Assembly (NCBI GenBank): GCA_963576735.1
Contig: OY755171.1
Location: forward strand, 5,332,001 to 5,396,000
DNA length: 64,000 nucleotides
Origin: Bedellia somnulentella
Taxonomy: Eukaryota > Arthropoda > Insecta > Lepidoptera > Bedelliidae
Reading direction: 5' to 3'
Positions 11,219 to 20,410 of this stretch are shown here, piece after piece. Position 1 is the first letter of the stretch. Each line of letters opens with the position of its first letter. Both the position numbers and the translations under genes were made by a program. Below the pieces are notes generated by a model. That model was not told where the DNA came from, made no database searches, and saw only the letters and a list, made by a program, of their open reading frames with translations.

Positions 11219-11680
11219 AGGGCCGGCGCCGACTGCCGGCATGGCACGGCGTGTCATGGCAAAGGATTTCGGTACTGATATACCTATTTTTAATCTTATA
11301 ACCATTAGTATAGAATTCGTGTTACTTTATTTTGACACAACGATGCCGAGGGAGGCCGCGGTGGGACAGAACGTGCCTAAGCATGCCACGGGATGCCGCG
11401 GCGTACTGCTGCATCTCGCGAGACGCACGCGCATGACACGGGCTGCCAGTACGCGGCGCAGTCCGTTCGCCGCACGGGGGGAGGGCAAGGGTAGGAGTGT
11501 ATAATACTTTAAATACTAAATCCCAGTCAATCATTATGAACACAACTAACTTTGAACATGCGCGGAGTTATTTGCCGCGTCATGCCACGGCATGCCACGG
11601 AAGGCCGTGTTATCCTTCGGAATACTGCAGCAGGACTTACCGTGCCATCCTGTGCCATGCCGGCAGTCAGCGCCGGCCCT
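11219..11680. mobile_element. GC-rich 462-bp TIR element, copy 1
   Basis: The ends are inverted: AGGGCCGGCGCCGACTGCCG at the left and CAGTCAGCGCCGGCCCT at the right, with similarity continuing about 30 bp inward. AAGAC occurs on both flanks (a short or decayed target duplication). The internal sequence is GC-rich and CpG-rich, unlike the surroundings, and has no transposase; frames on both strands are by-products of the composition. This is a miniature DNA transposon of uncertain superfamily (hAT-like is possible). Confidence 0.8.
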
Positions 11681-11730
11681 AAGACAAGAAGACACTACAA
11701 AAAGGAATATTTGAAATTCAGCTATCAATT

Positions 11731-12192
11731 AGGGCCGGCGCCGACTGCCGGCATGGCACGGCGTGTCATGGCAAAGGATTTCGGTACTGATATACCCATT
11801 TTTAATCTTATAACCATTAGTATAGAATTCATGTTACTTTATTTTGACCCAACGATGCCGAGGGAGGCCGCGGTAGGACAGAACGTGCCTAAGCATGCCA
11901 CAGGATGCCGCGGCGTACTGCTGCATCTCGCGAGACGCACGCGCATGACACGGGCCGCCAGTACGCGGCGCAGTCCGTTCGCCGCGCGGGGGGAGGGCAA
12001 GGGTAGGAGTGTATAATACGTTAAATACTAAATCCCAGTCAATCATTATGAACACGACTAACTTTGAACATGCGCGGATTTATTTGCCGTGTCATGCCAC
12101 GGCATGCCGCGGAAGGCCGTGTTATCCTTTGGAATGCTGCAGCAGAACTTACCGTGCCATCCTGTGCCATGCCGGCAGTCAGCGCCGGCCCT
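11731..12192. mobile_element. GC-rich 462-bp TIR element, copy 2
   Basis: It is the same length and almost the same sequence as the copy 50 bp to its left, in the same orientation. It is flanked by TATCAAT on both sides (7-bp target duplication). The uninterrupted target is preserved at about 28651 (CAGCTATCAATCATTCATGA) in the truncated Helitron copy. The very high identity to copy 1 suggests both insertions are young. Confidence 0.85.
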
Positions 12193-12240
12193 TATCAATC
12201 ATTCATGAGTATAGACTAAAGGCTATAAATCCCAAAAAAA

Positions 12241-13236
12241 GAAAAACAAAAATTTCAAATTAAAAACTAAACAGAAAAATTAAATATTATTATTTTTCAT
12301 TTAAAAAAGAACCGCCTTCAAAAATCCAACTGAAAAGTATAAAATAATTTTTATTTATTTTATTATGTACAACTCTATTCAACTTCTTCTTTTTGAAGTC
12401 GGTGCCAAACCAATTTTCATGACAAAGAAGAACGAATATTAGTGGCCCGCCCAAGTTGAGTGAGTTCTCCACCCCATCAGCGTATGTCATTGTCATCCTT
12501 ATAAACCTTCCTTGTTAATCAATTAATAAAAAAATTCGCATTAAAATTCATTTCGTAGTTTTACAGATTAAAGTATACATAAGGATGTCCCTATATCCCA
12601 GACAGGGAGAGAGAAAGCGACTTTGTTTTATACTATGTAGTGATTTAGATTCTCGATCGTCTTTTTACAAAGTGTTAGAAGTATTGGTTGTGCCAACTCG
12701 GTGCATGCATGTCTCTGTCGAATTGTTAATTCCGTTAGTTTGAAATCTGATAATCTTACATAACCTAACCTAACGTTAGTTTACTATCTCGCTATCTATC
12801 TAAAATTATAATTTACTAGTATTTACAGTTTTACGGTGACATGTATATTATGATAATTTCTCTGCGGAGTGCGACGCATGCACACCAGGCTAAGCACCGC
12901 TCACTGTCCCCCAATTCCATCCTTTATAAAGCGACGTCGTTGCGAGCGGATGAAATTTCTTGATTTTTGAGCGCGATTGTGTTAACTACTGTTGTTGAGG
13001 CACTATCGATTGATTTATTATTCGTATGGTTTTCTCTATGTAGCAATTTTCATTTTGGATTTGTCTGTTTGGCACCGACTTCAAAAAGAAGAAGTTGAAT
13101 AGAGTTGTACATAGTAAAATAAATAAAAATTATTTTATACTTTTCAGTTGGATTTTTGAAGGCGGTTCTTTTTTAAATGAAAAATAATAATATTTAATTT
13201 TTCTGTTTAGTTTTTAATTTGAAGTTTTTGTTTTTC
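12241..13236. repeat. 166-bp inverted arms flanking a 664-bp spacer
   Basis: Arm 12241-12406 (GAAAAACAAAAATTTC to TTGAAGTCGGTGCC) is the reverse complement of 13071-13236 with only 2 differences that I count. The spacer includes a GC-richer patch around 12850-12960 and no coding frame of note. The arm ends carry CTTTTTGAAGTCGGT, a motif repeated in the tandem array downstream. Confidence 0.85.
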
Positions 13237-13439
13237 TTTTTTATTTTATACTTTTTAGTGATAAGTTCTTAAATCACTCTGAGTTTTTTAGTGAATTAGT
13301 GATAGTTTTTTAGAGATAAGTTTTACTGTCCGTTTATTTTATAGTTTTTTTAACAGGTAGTTATAATATTTGTTATTATGACTTTAGCTTACTTGTTACT
13401 ATTTTGTTTACCTGCGGGTCTAGATAGAAAATCAAAGGA

Positions 13440-13508
13440 TGCTTTAAGGAAAATCGCGTAAGGGAGAACAAAATACCCATCGAAAAAAAACAAAGACTTC
13501 AGCAGAGC
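13440..13508 (+). pseudogene. Helitron ORF N-terminal-side relic, part 1
   Basis: A frame from about 13457 reads RKGEQNTHRKKTKTSAEQAR. The basic, Gln/Glu-rich content resembles the N-terminal region seen in insect Helitron proteins. It is interrupted by a short inverted-repeat insertion, after which a similar frame resumes. Assignment rests on composition and on the second relic downstream. Confidence 0.4.
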
Positions 13509-13631
13509 AAGCACGAGCCGTATTTAAACTAGTTATCGCGTGGGATAAAGCAGCCATCTTTTACGCACTTACTTAGTATCGTATACTGCCATCTCATTCT
13601 AACCGTTATCGTGTCGATAACTCGTGCTTGC
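13509..13631. mobile_element. small element with 11-bp inverted ends
   Basis: GCAAGCACGAG at the left and CTCGTGCTTGC at the right enclose about 123 bp. Coding-like sequence (SAEQAR-, then QNERDRQRAALAAETDEQRE) lies on both sides, so this looks like a short insertion in the relic frame. I could not fix a target duplication. Confidence 0.4.
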
Positions 13632-13632
13632 C

Positions 13633-13885
13633 CTTCAGAATGAGAGAGATCGTCAGCGTGCTGCTCTTGCTGCCGAAACAGATGAGCAAAGAGAAGTTCA
13701 CCTATCACAAATGCAAAGAAACACTTTTATATATATGTAGCGTTGAGTCGTGTAAAATCCCTTGATGAGATGGCTTTAAGTGATATAGATTCAAAGAAAT
13801 TACTTAACCATCCCCATGACGAAAGAGCCTTGATTGAAATGACCAGGATGAAAAACATGATGTTGCAATATATATTTTTTTCTTC
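13633..13885 (+). pseudogene. Helitron Rep/helicase relic, N-terminal and C-terminal pieces joined
   Basis: The first piece (about 13635-13725) reads QNERDRQRAALAAETDEQRE in an open frame, like the Arg/Glu/Gln-rich repeats near the N-terminus of insect Helitron proteins. From about 13733 a second piece reads YVALSRVKSLDEMALSDID, with DSKKLLNHPHDERALIEMTR after it. YVALSRV is motif VI of the PIF1-type helicase domain that ends Helitron Rep/helicase proteins. The whole centre of the gene (Rep domain and most of the helicase) is missing. This is therefore an internally deleted remnant that identifies the parent element as a Helitron. Confidence 0.68.
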
Positions 13886-14039
13886 AATATAATTAAGAGT
13901 AATTTATTCATGTTTTTATATACTTTTTTGTTTAATAATTTAGTAACTCTGTTTATTACTAATAAAAAAACTTTATTAACATATATTGATAAATCTCTGT
14001 CTAGTATTGATAACTTTACATACATACTTATATTTCAAA

Positions 14040-14800
14040 CTAAGAAACCTCCTTTTTTTCGAGTCGGGTAAAGAACTTAAACCCTCTCCTGAATGTAATA
14101 ACATAAACTGATAACTCTTTGTCTAATAATTACTAAGAACCTTCAAACTTACATACATACTTATAGGTGAAACTCAGAAACTCCTTTTTTGAGACGGTTA
14201 GATCACTAAAACCTTGTCCTGAAAGTAACAAGTAGTTTTCTGAAAATCTCATCCAAATAGCTTAAGCAAAACGCGAGACAACATACATACATGCAGGTCA
14301 AACACAGAACCTCCTTTTTTTTAGAGTCGGTTAAATCACTTAACCCATCTTTCCAAATGTACCGGATACTTTTCTGAAAACCGCATCCAAATAGCTTAAG
14401 CCAAACGTGAGATAATCGCGGACCAACAGACATACATACAGGTCAAACACAGAACCTCCTTTCTTTTTTTGGTCGGTTAAGGCACTAAAACCTTCTCCTA
14501 AATGTAACGAATACTTTTCTGAAAACCGCATCCAAATAGCTTAAGCCAAACTCGAGATAATCGCGGACCAACAGACATACATACAGGTCAAACACAGAAC
14601 CTCCTTCCTTTTTTTGGTCGGTTAAGGTACTAAAACCTTCTCCTAAATGTAACGAATACTGTTCTGAAAACCGCATCCAAATAGCTTAAGCCAAACTCGA
14701 GATAATCGCGGACAATTACACATACATACATACATACATACATACATACATACATACATACATACAAACAATCGAACTGAGAACCTCCTTTTTTGAAGTC
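14040..14800 (+). repeat. tandem array, about 145-bp unit
   Basis: The landmark AACACAGAACCTCC starts at 14301, 14446 and 14591, exactly 145 bp apart. Diverged units precede it near 14041 and 14171, and a last unit near 14775 is lengthened by a microsatellite. Each unit has a T-run plus GTCGGTTAA, AAAACCGCATCCAAATAGCT and a CATACATACA stretch. Minus-strand frames of 60-75 codons here are the same unit translated repeatedly, not genes. Confidence 0.85.
14719..14765 (+). repeat. (CATA)n microsatellite
   Basis: About eleven CATA units lie inside the last unit of the 145-bp array and account for its extra length. Confidence 0.9.
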
Positions 14801-14807
14801 GGTTAAA

Positions 14808-15068
14808 AAAGGGTAGCCACAGCTTCAGAGATAGTAATGCTGTGTCCACTTTTGGAAGTTTAATGGGGAAAAGGTAGTCAAATGGGTCTCCAACTGTATC
14901 GCCTAATAATCACTTAAAAAGTCTCAATATTCTTTATATCTATTACAAAGCCCACGGGAATATAAAGATAAAAAAAAAACAGAAGTTAAGATAGTGTTTT
15001 GGTATTTGGATGTAAACCGGATGCAAAAAATGTAGTCCACGCGGACGTAGTCGCGGGCAAAAAGCTAG
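14808..15068 (+). repeat. Rep-A-like module forming the Helitron 3' part
   Basis: GGGTAGCCACAGCTTCAGAG, CCACTTTTGGAAGTTTAATG, GGGTCTCCAACTGTATCGCC and CACTTAAAAAGTCTCAAT follow inverted Rep-A closely. The sequence then diverges to the Helitron end (GGATGCAAAAAATG, the hairpin, CTAG). The same module is present in the other two Helitron copies. Confidence 0.7.
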
Positions 15069-15145
15069 TAAATATATAAGTTCTAAAAATGATTATTATT
15101 TCGAACTTTACTTTTCATGCAAAAAAACATCAAAATTTACATACA

Positions 15146-15392
15146 TACATACATACATATACTCACGGCTATATTTCCCTAAAAGGGGTAACCAGAGCTA
15201 AGGAATTATAAATTCCTCAGCCACTTTTGGAAGTTGAGTGGGGAAAAGATGGTAAAAATAAAGGTTTTTGGTGATGGGTCTCCAACCGCATCGCCCAAAA
15301 ATCCAATAAATAGCCCCAATACCCTTAGTCGCCTCTTATGACACCCATGGGTAGAAAGGGGTAGCGACATTCTAAGCCGGCACTACACGGTA
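15146..15392 (-). repeat. Rep-A, full length, inverted
   Basis: The plus strand runs from CATACATATACTCACGGCTA to CTAAGCCGGCACTACACGG. The CATA tail and all internal blocks are present. Confidence 0.9.
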
Positions 15393-15439
15393 AAATTTAA
15401 TATTGAATTTTAATTAATACTCGCAAATACCAATTGCTA

Positions 15440-17570
15440 TCCATACTAATATTATAAATGGGAAAGTGAGTTTGTTTGTTTGTTTGTTCCGCTTTCACGC
15501 CGTAAATACTGAACCGATTGCTTTGAATTTTTTCAGACGTGTAGTTAGAAGTCTAAATTAAATAATAGGGTACTTTTTATCCCGGAAAAAATATGTTCCC
15601 ATGGGAAATCAAAAATATTGTTTGCTTACTAAATGCATTGGAGATGGCGCTGTGCATCGTTTAAAACAACGTAAAATATTGTAAACTAATATAAAAATCA
15701 AAATTTAGAAGCTTAATGGTACGGTAATGGATCCCCGAAAATAAGGAACTCCCGAGGGATGATGTACTATTTTTTTATCGTATACATTTTTTTTTACATC
15801 TACTTATATTGCAAACGAATATTAACATGTAAATTTAGAAGCTAAATGAAACGACGACGATTCCTTGAAACTAAGGAATCCGCAAGAGTTCTCATAGGAA
15901 CATCAAAAAACCTTAACTCATATATGGCTCAAAATATTGCAGCGATTATTTTTATCATCGATGGAATTCACATCAGACACTTTTTTAATGTTCATTTTGG
16001 AAAGATGAAGGGGTTTCATCAATTTAAATGACAAATTTGTTTATCAATAGTAAGACTAATCCATATCCATACTAATCCATACTTCCATACTATAATATTA
16101 TAAATGGGAAAGTGAGTTTGTTTGTTTGTTTGTTTGTTCCGCTTTCACGCCGTAAATACTGAACCGATTCCTTTGAATTTTTTCAGACGTGTAGTTAGAA
16201 GTCTAAATTAAATAATAGGGTACTTTTTATCCCGGAAAAAATATGTTCCCATGGGAAATCAAAAATATTGTTTGCTTACTAAATGCATTGGAGATGGCGC
16301 TGTGCATCGTTTAAAACAACGTAAAATATTGTAAACTAATATAAAAACAAAATTTAGAAGCTTAATGGTACGGTAATGGATACCCGAAAATAAGGAACTA
16401 CCGAGGGATGATGTACTATTTTTTTATCGTATACATTTTTTTTACATCTACTTATATTGCAAACGAATATTAACATGTAAATTTAGAAGCTAAATGAAAC
16501 GACGACGATTCCCTGAAACTAAAGAATCCGCAAGAGTTCTCATAGGAACATCAAAAAACCTTAACTCATATATGGCTCAAAATATTGCAGCGATTATTTT
16601 TATCATCGATGGAATTCACATCAGACACTTTGTTAATGTTCATTTTGGAAAGATGAAGGGGTTTCATCAATTTAAATGACAAATTTGTTTATCAATAGTA
16701 AGACTAATATGAAATAAAGCGTAATAAAAATTTGACACCGCCCCGGTAACGTCTCCGTGGCGTAGCGGTATAACTAACTACTATGAATATTTAATTAGAA
16801 CTATTATGAATCAATCGTCCCGGGTTCGTATCTCAGGTAATTCAAGCTTTTTGTAAAAATATGTTTTGTTAGCTTAAAATAACACTATATATAATAATAA
16901 CAAGCACTATCCCTTCAATTTAGCGATTATTTTGGAAGGAGATCCACCACTAATCATCCCTATATTGCCGAGCAATCGCTGCAAGCTCTCCCACTATCAC
17001 CAACGGTCAGTGTAAGGGGCAGCACCGGGCCGTCGCCGCAGCGCCAAACTACTATCCGTATCTGTACTTACTAAAGATATTCTCATTTCTGAACATAAAA
17101 ACTTTGTATATTTGTTTCATGATTCTTATGAACAATTAAAAAGGAATTTTTGGAACTCAACCCCTAACGGGTTGATATAGCAAATGAAAGTTAATATAGA
17201 GTTTTTTTACATTTTATAATAAAACTTGGTGCGATTGAATTTATGAAATCCATCTATCAATCATTCATGAAAATATGCTAACAACCATAAATTCCATAAA
17301 AGGGTAGCCATAGCTTCGGAGATTCTTCATCCAATTTTGGAAATATATTGATAAAAGATAGGTTAATAAAGGTTGTTAGTGATAGGTCACAAACTGCATC
17401 GCCCAACAATCACTTAAAAAGCCTCAATGTCCTTTATGTCATTTACAATGCCCGCGGGATTATAAATATAAAAAACAGAAGTTGAGATAGTGTTTCGGTA
17501 TTTTGGTATTATGTAAACTGGATGCAAAAAATGAAGTCCACGCGGACGAAGTCGCGGGGCAAAAAGCTAG
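15440..17570 (+). mobile_element. non-autonomous Helitron, copy 2
   Basis: The 5' end TCCATACTAATATTATAAAT at 15440 follows an A. The 3' end has the hairpin CGCGGACGAAGTCGCG (17541-17556) and then AAAAGCTAG to 17570, before a T. The first ~620 bp are repeated head to tail (15440-16060 and 16088-16707, offset 648 bp). This duplicates a 61-codon frame that is not a gene. Downstream are the tRNA-like module, the CAGCACCGGGCC block and the Rep-A-like module at 17285-17460. Confidence 0.88.
16757..16835 (+). other. tRNA-like module inside Helitron copy 2
   Basis: A-box-like TGGCGTAGCGGT (16758-16769) and B-box-like GGTTCGTATCT (16823-16833) match the module in copy 1. They are separated by an AT-rich stretch that cannot form a tRNA anticodon arm. 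Confidence 0.6.
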
Positions 17571-17571
17571 T

Positions 17572-19082
17572 TCTTAATAAAATAACTCATTTTATGTTTC
17601 CTTCTACGAAACCGTTAATGGGCGAGCTGACTCGCATTTGATCAATATTTTAAATAATAATGTAACAGGAGAAAACTGTGCTATATTCATAATGAACTAC
17701 CGAGAATGCACGGATCTTTTGAGTAAAACTTATTAATTTCCGAAAATGACTAAAGGACGCAAATCGAGTAATTAAAATACAAATCAATCCGACGAAGCTA
17801 AGGTAAAGGCATTTTCATGAAAATTCAGTTCAATTTTCTTTTTGTTCTAATAACAAAGTAATCCCTTTGAAGTGCCTGAAGTCTTTATTCTTTTAATTGC
17901 AAAAATTAACAAGCATAATCTAAAATACTAAATTAACTTCAAAACGCCTTTATTACTCGTTTAACATTTTAACGTGGAGTAAATAAGTTTCTTTAAACAT
18001 TACTAACTTATTTCTCTTACGAAATAGGAGCTCTTTAAGTATTTCGTGATCGCAGCTGAAGATCCATCACCAAGCACCTTTATTTTACCGTCTTTTCCGA
18101 AACAAGTTGTAAGTTAGTAGTGTTCTTCCCACTGGACTATCAAGATAGATAAAAGTAGGATTGCTTACATTTTTTATGTACGTGTTCTTATTCTTAAATT
18201 TTCTGTCGTTTACCTTCTTAGAACTTTCTTGATTTTTTGAAACTAGACTATAATTAAATTGACCTGTTGAAATACCTTAATAGCTAAACATTTTTTTCAA
18301 TGTTAATAGTTTATAAAATATCGCTATCTGTACAAGAATCTTCTTCAAAGTGATAGCTGCTGGCCTTCCGACTTTTTTAAATTGGTATTTACTCTATACT
18401 ATACCTTACCACAGACATTATTATCCTTATTCGTCATCACCATGTTCCTAACTATTTAACTTAAGCCTTTGATGAGAGTAAGCGTTATTTTTTTAGGTTT
18501 TTTTTAAGATTTACACTACAAATCTATCTCTTTTATTTAATAAATTATGCAAACAAAAGATCACCAAAAAATACACCTGCCATACCTGAATTAATATAAA
18601 ATTTATTATTATTAAATTTATTTATTTATTTCTTGTATAGTTTTATGCCGCCACTTTTTTTCCTCAGTCAACCTTTCAACCTTGTTTATATTTTTAATTA
18701 GTCTTAACTACGATTTTGATGAAACTTAATTTATCAATTATTATGACAGTTTGTCAATAAATACTATTTAGATGACTTGTGACTTGTGTCTCTGAATATT
18801 AGGAGCTCATCCAGGTTTGATATCTTATCTCATTTTCGTGTCAATGCAGATTATTTCAGTTTACATATTAGTTAATATAGATAGACAGCTAAAATATTTT
18901 ACGAAACATTTATGACTGGGACTCGATCTTGTTTGCTAAAATTTAAAAATCATAAAACTGTTGTATCCAACAAATCAAATTGCATCGTTTTAATATTAAA
19001 TAGAACTTTCAATCACCATGAACGTTGGAATTAAATGATGAAAGACGATATCGCTTTAACGCAATTCTGAAAGATAATGTGA
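17572..19082. other. AT-rich stretch with one Rep-A scrap
   Basis: At 18046-18112 GAAGATCCATCACCAAGCAC and TTTATTTTACCGTCTTTTCC are a Rep-A interior fragment (plus). The rest is low-complexity AT-rich sequence without recognised content. Confidence 0.55.
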
Positions 19083-19413
19083 TGCAACCGTGTTAGCTCA
19101 CTGGGTAGAACACCGCTTATCGTGCAGACGATGAGAGTTCAAACCCCGAGTGGAATCTACACGAATTTTTCTTTTCTAAAGACATACGTGTGGTTAATTT
19201 ATCATGATTGTTAACGGTGACGGAAAACATCATCCCGAGGAAACCCAAATGGCAAAGTTGTACTTCGTCATGTCACATTGTATTCGTACAAAACGGCGAT
19301 AGGCGTTCACGTTAGTTCACTGTCTAAGCAAAACACGGGTACTCTGAAAACCAGGTGACAATTGTCAGCCAACCCCTTCGGGGATTTACGACGTTAACGT
19401 TTGAGTTTGAGGA
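19083..19413 (+). repeat. SINE-B, full length with a 3' deletion
   Basis: The head has TTAGCTCACTGGGTAGAACA and the B-box-like GAGTTCAAACCCCGAG. The AGTCACGTGATGTTCAGAAG block between GGTGACA and GCCAACCCC is mostly deleted. The tail is AACGTTTGAGTTTGAGG. Confidence 0.85.
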
Positions 19414-20312
19414 AAGAAAAAATATATCTCACAATATACACATTATTGGTATTTTCATTTGCCACTCTCAGGCTTCAATCTTAAATAAAGCTAGTTTTCC
19501 TATGAAGTTGACCGGTCAATAAAATAATAATCATTAAAATCACTTACGTAGTGGCAAACATAGAAGAAAAAGCCATAAAATTTTCTTAAACTTACTCGAA
19601 TCATACTTCCTTCGCAGCGCTGCCTGCTGTCTTGTTTATTTAATGATATGATACAAATGAACTATATATATATATAGCAGAGCAGAGCAGTGTCGGAGCC
19701 TTTTTTACATTATATTTTTACAACCTTAATTAATGTCTCATACCCGAAGGTTACGACAAAAGTGAAATATGATTTCCCATGGATCGCGGCGCGGCCGCTG
19801 GGCACTAGCGCTATACAGTGGTCACGTTGCCTTACGTTGCGCTGATGCTGCATAGAACAAATGGGACTTGCGTGTAACTATGAACTGAAGTAAGCTCACT
19901 AGTCAGCATATCCTGGGTTGGGTTGCGACATTACATAAATACTCTACTCATATTTCATATTATTGAACGAAATAAATAGATGACATGAAATAAATGATTG
20001 TTGTGATGGGCAAAACATTGAATAGAAAATTGTTCAAAGTAATTGTAATAAAAAGCTTTATTGTGAATAAAAACACAAACAATTTTTCCATGGGAAAATT
20101 CCTTCTGATACTAAAAAAACTCTGTTCAAACATATTTCAATATACCGAATATTTTATTTCCTTTATTGATTGACAGCATGTCACATCAATGCCGAAGTCT
20201 CAAATGATTGAAAAACGGGACACATTTTGACTTTAACGTTTTATATTAAACCATGGGGTATTATTTTCTAAAAAAAGAGAATACTGTAAAAGTATAAAAG
20301 TGTAAGATCTCA
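19414..20312. other. AT-rich stretch with a small GC-rich patch
   Basis: A (TA)n run precedes AGCAGAGCAGAGCAG at 19663-19690. At 19780-19860 a GC-rich patch contains GCGGCGCGGCCGCTGGGC, unlike its surroundings and without a coding frame I recognise. Confidence 0.5.
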
Positions 20313-20388
20313 CTTATACTCAAGGCCATAAATTCCACCAAGGAGTCGCCAGAGGTTTAGAATTAGAAACAACTGAGACAAATTGGAA
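20313..20388 (-). repeat. Rep-A 3' fragment, inverted
   Basis: ACTCAAGGCCATAAATTCCA, GTCGCCAGAGG and CAAATTGGAAGTT on the plus strand match the inverted Rep-A 3' half. Confidence 0.6.
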
Positions 20389-20410
20389 GTTACATAAATA
20401 CATATATATA

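Larger units (their letters stand above)
12241..14806 (+). mobile_element. 2.57-kb insertion in Helitron copy 1, with Rep/helicase relics
   Basis: In the paralogous copy at 28612-28935 the sequence runs ...CCCCAAAAAAAGGGTAGCC. Here CCCAAAAAAA is followed by about 2.57 kb ending TTGAAGTCGGTTAAAAAA and only then GGGTAGCC. The insertion therefore sits in an A run that is now present on both sides. It contains 166-bp inverted arms (12241-12406 and 13071-13236), relics of a Rep/helicase frame (13440-13880) and a tandem array (14040-14800). The relics suggest a deletion derivative of another Helitron or Helentron-type element. Boundaries are accurate to a few bases because of the A run. Confidence 0.72.
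10184..15068 (+). mobile_element. non-autonomous Helitron, copy 1, with nested insertions
   Basis: Helitrons move by rolling-circle replication and insert between A and T without a target duplication. The 5' end TCTATACTATAATAAG at 10184 follows an A. The 3' end has a GC-rich hairpin (CGCGGAC-GTA-GTCGCG, 15040-15055), then GCTAG at 15064-15068, followed by T. About 1.4 kb is Helitron sequence shared with the copy at 15440-17570 (for example the TCTCGGGAATC, GGGGCAGCACCGGGCC and GGAACTCA blocks). The rest consists of nested insertions at 11219-11680, 11731-12192 and 12241-14806. The base element has no long frame, so it depended on enzymes supplied by another Helitron. Confidence 0.85.

Noticed and set aside
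11187..12055. Genes on both strands in the GC-rich pair (frames up to 154 codons)
   Set aside because: The frames arise from the lack of stop codons in GC-rich miniature elements, occur on both strands and repeat exactly in the second copy.
14040..14800. CRISPR-like or protein-repeat array
   Set aside because: The units are 145 bp with no short conserved repeat separated by unique spacers. The minus-strand frames simply translate the same unit several times. The window is eukaryotic.
10184..15068. LTR retrotransposon, from the direct repeats at 11219 and 11731
   Set aside because: The repeats are 462-bp elements with inverted ends and their own flanking duplications. There is no primer-binding site, gag or pol between them.
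15846..16679. Two near-identical 61-codon frames
   Set aside because: They are produced by the duplicated Helitron 5' part; there is no motif, and the frame is not preserved in copy 1 at 10.3-10.6 kb.
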